Assembly: GCA_964057225.1 (NCBI GenBank)
Contig: OZ059900.1
Coordinates: forward strand, 2,924,501-2,988,500
From: Auanema rhodensis
Taxonomy: Eukaryota > Nematoda > Chromadorea > Rhabditida > Rhabditidae
DNA: 64,000 nucleotides
Direction: 5' to 3'
Shown: positions 62,953-64,000 of the stretch, piece after piece
Position numbering within the stretch: position 1 is the stretch's first letter
Layout: every line of letters begins with the position of its first letter
Notes under the pieces: generated by a model
Seen by the model: only the letters and a program-made list of their open reading frames with translations
What the model was told of the DNA's origin: nothing
Databases searched by the model: none
Position numbers and translations under genes: made by a program

Positions 62953-64000
62953 TACTCGTAAATTTTGATCATATTCGGTGAGATTCGAGAATCAAACACA
63001 CAATACACGAAATAAGTTTATTTTTACGAGTTTGCACTGATATTTATTCATTTTGATCAAAAAAGGTCGAAAATAGAAAGAATTTTTGAAATTTCCGAGT
63101 TTTGAGTCTAATTTGGCTAAATCGCTCATATATATGATCAAAAGCATAGTTTTATTGTCTATGACAACGAAAGTCATTAATTGAACACTAATGATGTTTA
63201 AATCACTAAATTTCGCTCAAATAGCATTACTACACTAAGTATGGTCGTTTTTATGCCTTTAACACCATATACTCACCGATTTTTGGTACAAAATCTGTAA
63301 TACTCGTAAATTTTGATCATATTCGGTGAGATTCGAGAATCAAACACACAATGCACGAAATAAGTTTATTTTGACGAGTTTGCACTGATATTTATTCATT
63401 TTGATCAAAAAAGGTCGAAAATAGAAAGAATTTTTGAATTTTCCGAGTTTTGAGTCCAATTGGGCTAAATCGCTCATATATATGATCAAAAGCATAGTTT
63501 TACTGTCTATGATAACAAAAGTCTTCAAATATACACTAATGATGTGTAAATCACTGAATTTCACTCAAATAGCTTTACTACACTAAGTATGGTCGTTTTT
63601 ATGCCTTTAACACCATATACTCACCGATTTTTGGTACAAAATCTGTAATACTCGTAAATTTTGATCATATTCGTTAAGATTTGAGAATCAAACATACAAT
63701 ACACAAAATCAGTCTATTTTTATGAGCTTGCACTGATATATATTCATTTTGATCAAAAAAGGTCGAAAATAGAAAGAATTTTTGAATTTTCCGAGTTTTG
63801 AGTCCAATTGGGCTAAATCGCTCATATATATGATCAAAAGCATAGTTTTACTGTCTATGATAACAAAAGTCTTCAAATATACACTAATGATGTGTAAATC
63901 ACTGAATTTCACTCAAATAGCTTTACTACACTAAGTATGGTCGTTTTTATGCCTTTAACACCATATACTCACCGATTTTTGGTACAAAATCTGTGATACT
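62953..64000. repeat. Last three monomers and a 4-base partial copy
   Basis: Monomers start at 62953 (an R first half with y tail and 'attaattgaac'), 63301 (S-x) and 63649. The last has a Q-type start ('cttgc', 'atatattc') with an S-x-like centre ('gaattttccg', 'tccaattggg'). The next copy begins at 63997, preceded by 'gtga', so it is probably R- or S-type. The array continues past the window. Confidence 0.9.

Larger units (their letters stand above)
1..64000. repeat. Satellite DNA array, 184 head-to-tail monomers of 347/348 bp
   Basis: The whole window is one tandem array. Monomer starts, taken at the 'tact(c/t)gtaaatttt' motif, fall at 1, 348, 696, 1043, 1390, 1738 and so on, to 63649. A last partial copy starts at 63997. 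The 184 complete copies sum to 63996 bp, which fits 36 copies of 347 bp and 148 of 348 bp. All copies lie in the same orientation. I saw no inversion, transposon, microsatellite or unique insert. A monomer of about 348 bp is close to two nucleosome repeats, a common size for plant and insect centromeric satellites; that is family-level knowledge. A centromeric or pericentromeric role is inference. Both array ends lie outside the window, and the satellite family is not one I recognise. Confidence 0.98.

Noticed and set aside
1-64000. CRISPR array
   Set aside because: The spacing is regular, but the whole 348-bp unit is repeated. There are no short repeats separated by unique spacers and no cas genes.
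1-64000. Telomeric, rDNA or tRNA repeats, or transposon ends
   Set aside because: I saw no telomere-type short repeat, no rRNA or tRNA-like segment and no terminal repeats with target-site duplications. Every position falls within a satellite monomer.

Overview
The window is one uninterrupted block of satellite DNA. It holds 184 complete head-to-tail copies of a 347/348-bp monomer plus the first 4 bases of the next copy (63997-64000). I could support no gene, RNA gene, transposon, CRISPR array or unique-sequence stretch. The sequence is very AT-rich: a hand count of the monomer at 348-695 gave 97 G+C in 348 bases. This form (long, homogeneous, unbroken, organised into nested higher-order repeats) points to a eukaryotic nuclear genome, most likely centromeric or pericentromeric heterochromatin of a plant or insect. 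I do not recognise the satellite family and cannot name the organism.

Monomer anatomy, with offset 0 at the 'tact(c/t)gtaaatttt' start: a first variable segment (about offsets 20-95); a conserved centre (about 98-195) with a 12-bp palindrome, A-tracts and a second 12-bp palindrome; a second variable segment (about 195-272) that carries the only length difference; and a nearly invariant 71-bp box (about 274-344). The first variable segment occurs in four main forms, here called P, Q, R and S. The second occurs in four forms, w, x, y and z. Monomers are mosaics of the two.

Layout: 1-5211, 5-monomer higher-order repeat (1737 bp, three units). 5212-7297, mixed. 7298-12863, 6-monomer repeat (2087 bp, two full units and one shortened to four). 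12864-15297, a transition where monomer subfamilies change. 15298-18079, a different 6-monomer repeat. 18080-22949, mixed, including a block (from 19472) that returns at 42429, 46256 and 49039. 22950-25383, a local 4-monomer duplication. 26080-40688, 8-monomer repeat (2783 bp; one unit has 7), with a super-repeat of alternating unit variants. 41037-49038, an 11/12-monomer repeat with shortened derivatives. 49039-57387, mixed, resembling 19472 onward. 57388-62952, a recent 8-monomer tandem duplication. 62953-64000, three more monomers and the 4-base partial.

Nothing here works as a gene system. The biology is that of a satellite evolving by unequal crossing-over and gene conversion. Several hybrid monomers mark exchange junctions, one within about 18 bp and another inside the conserved box. 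The conserved box, the dyads and the A-tracts are the best candidates for protein- or chromatin-related function.
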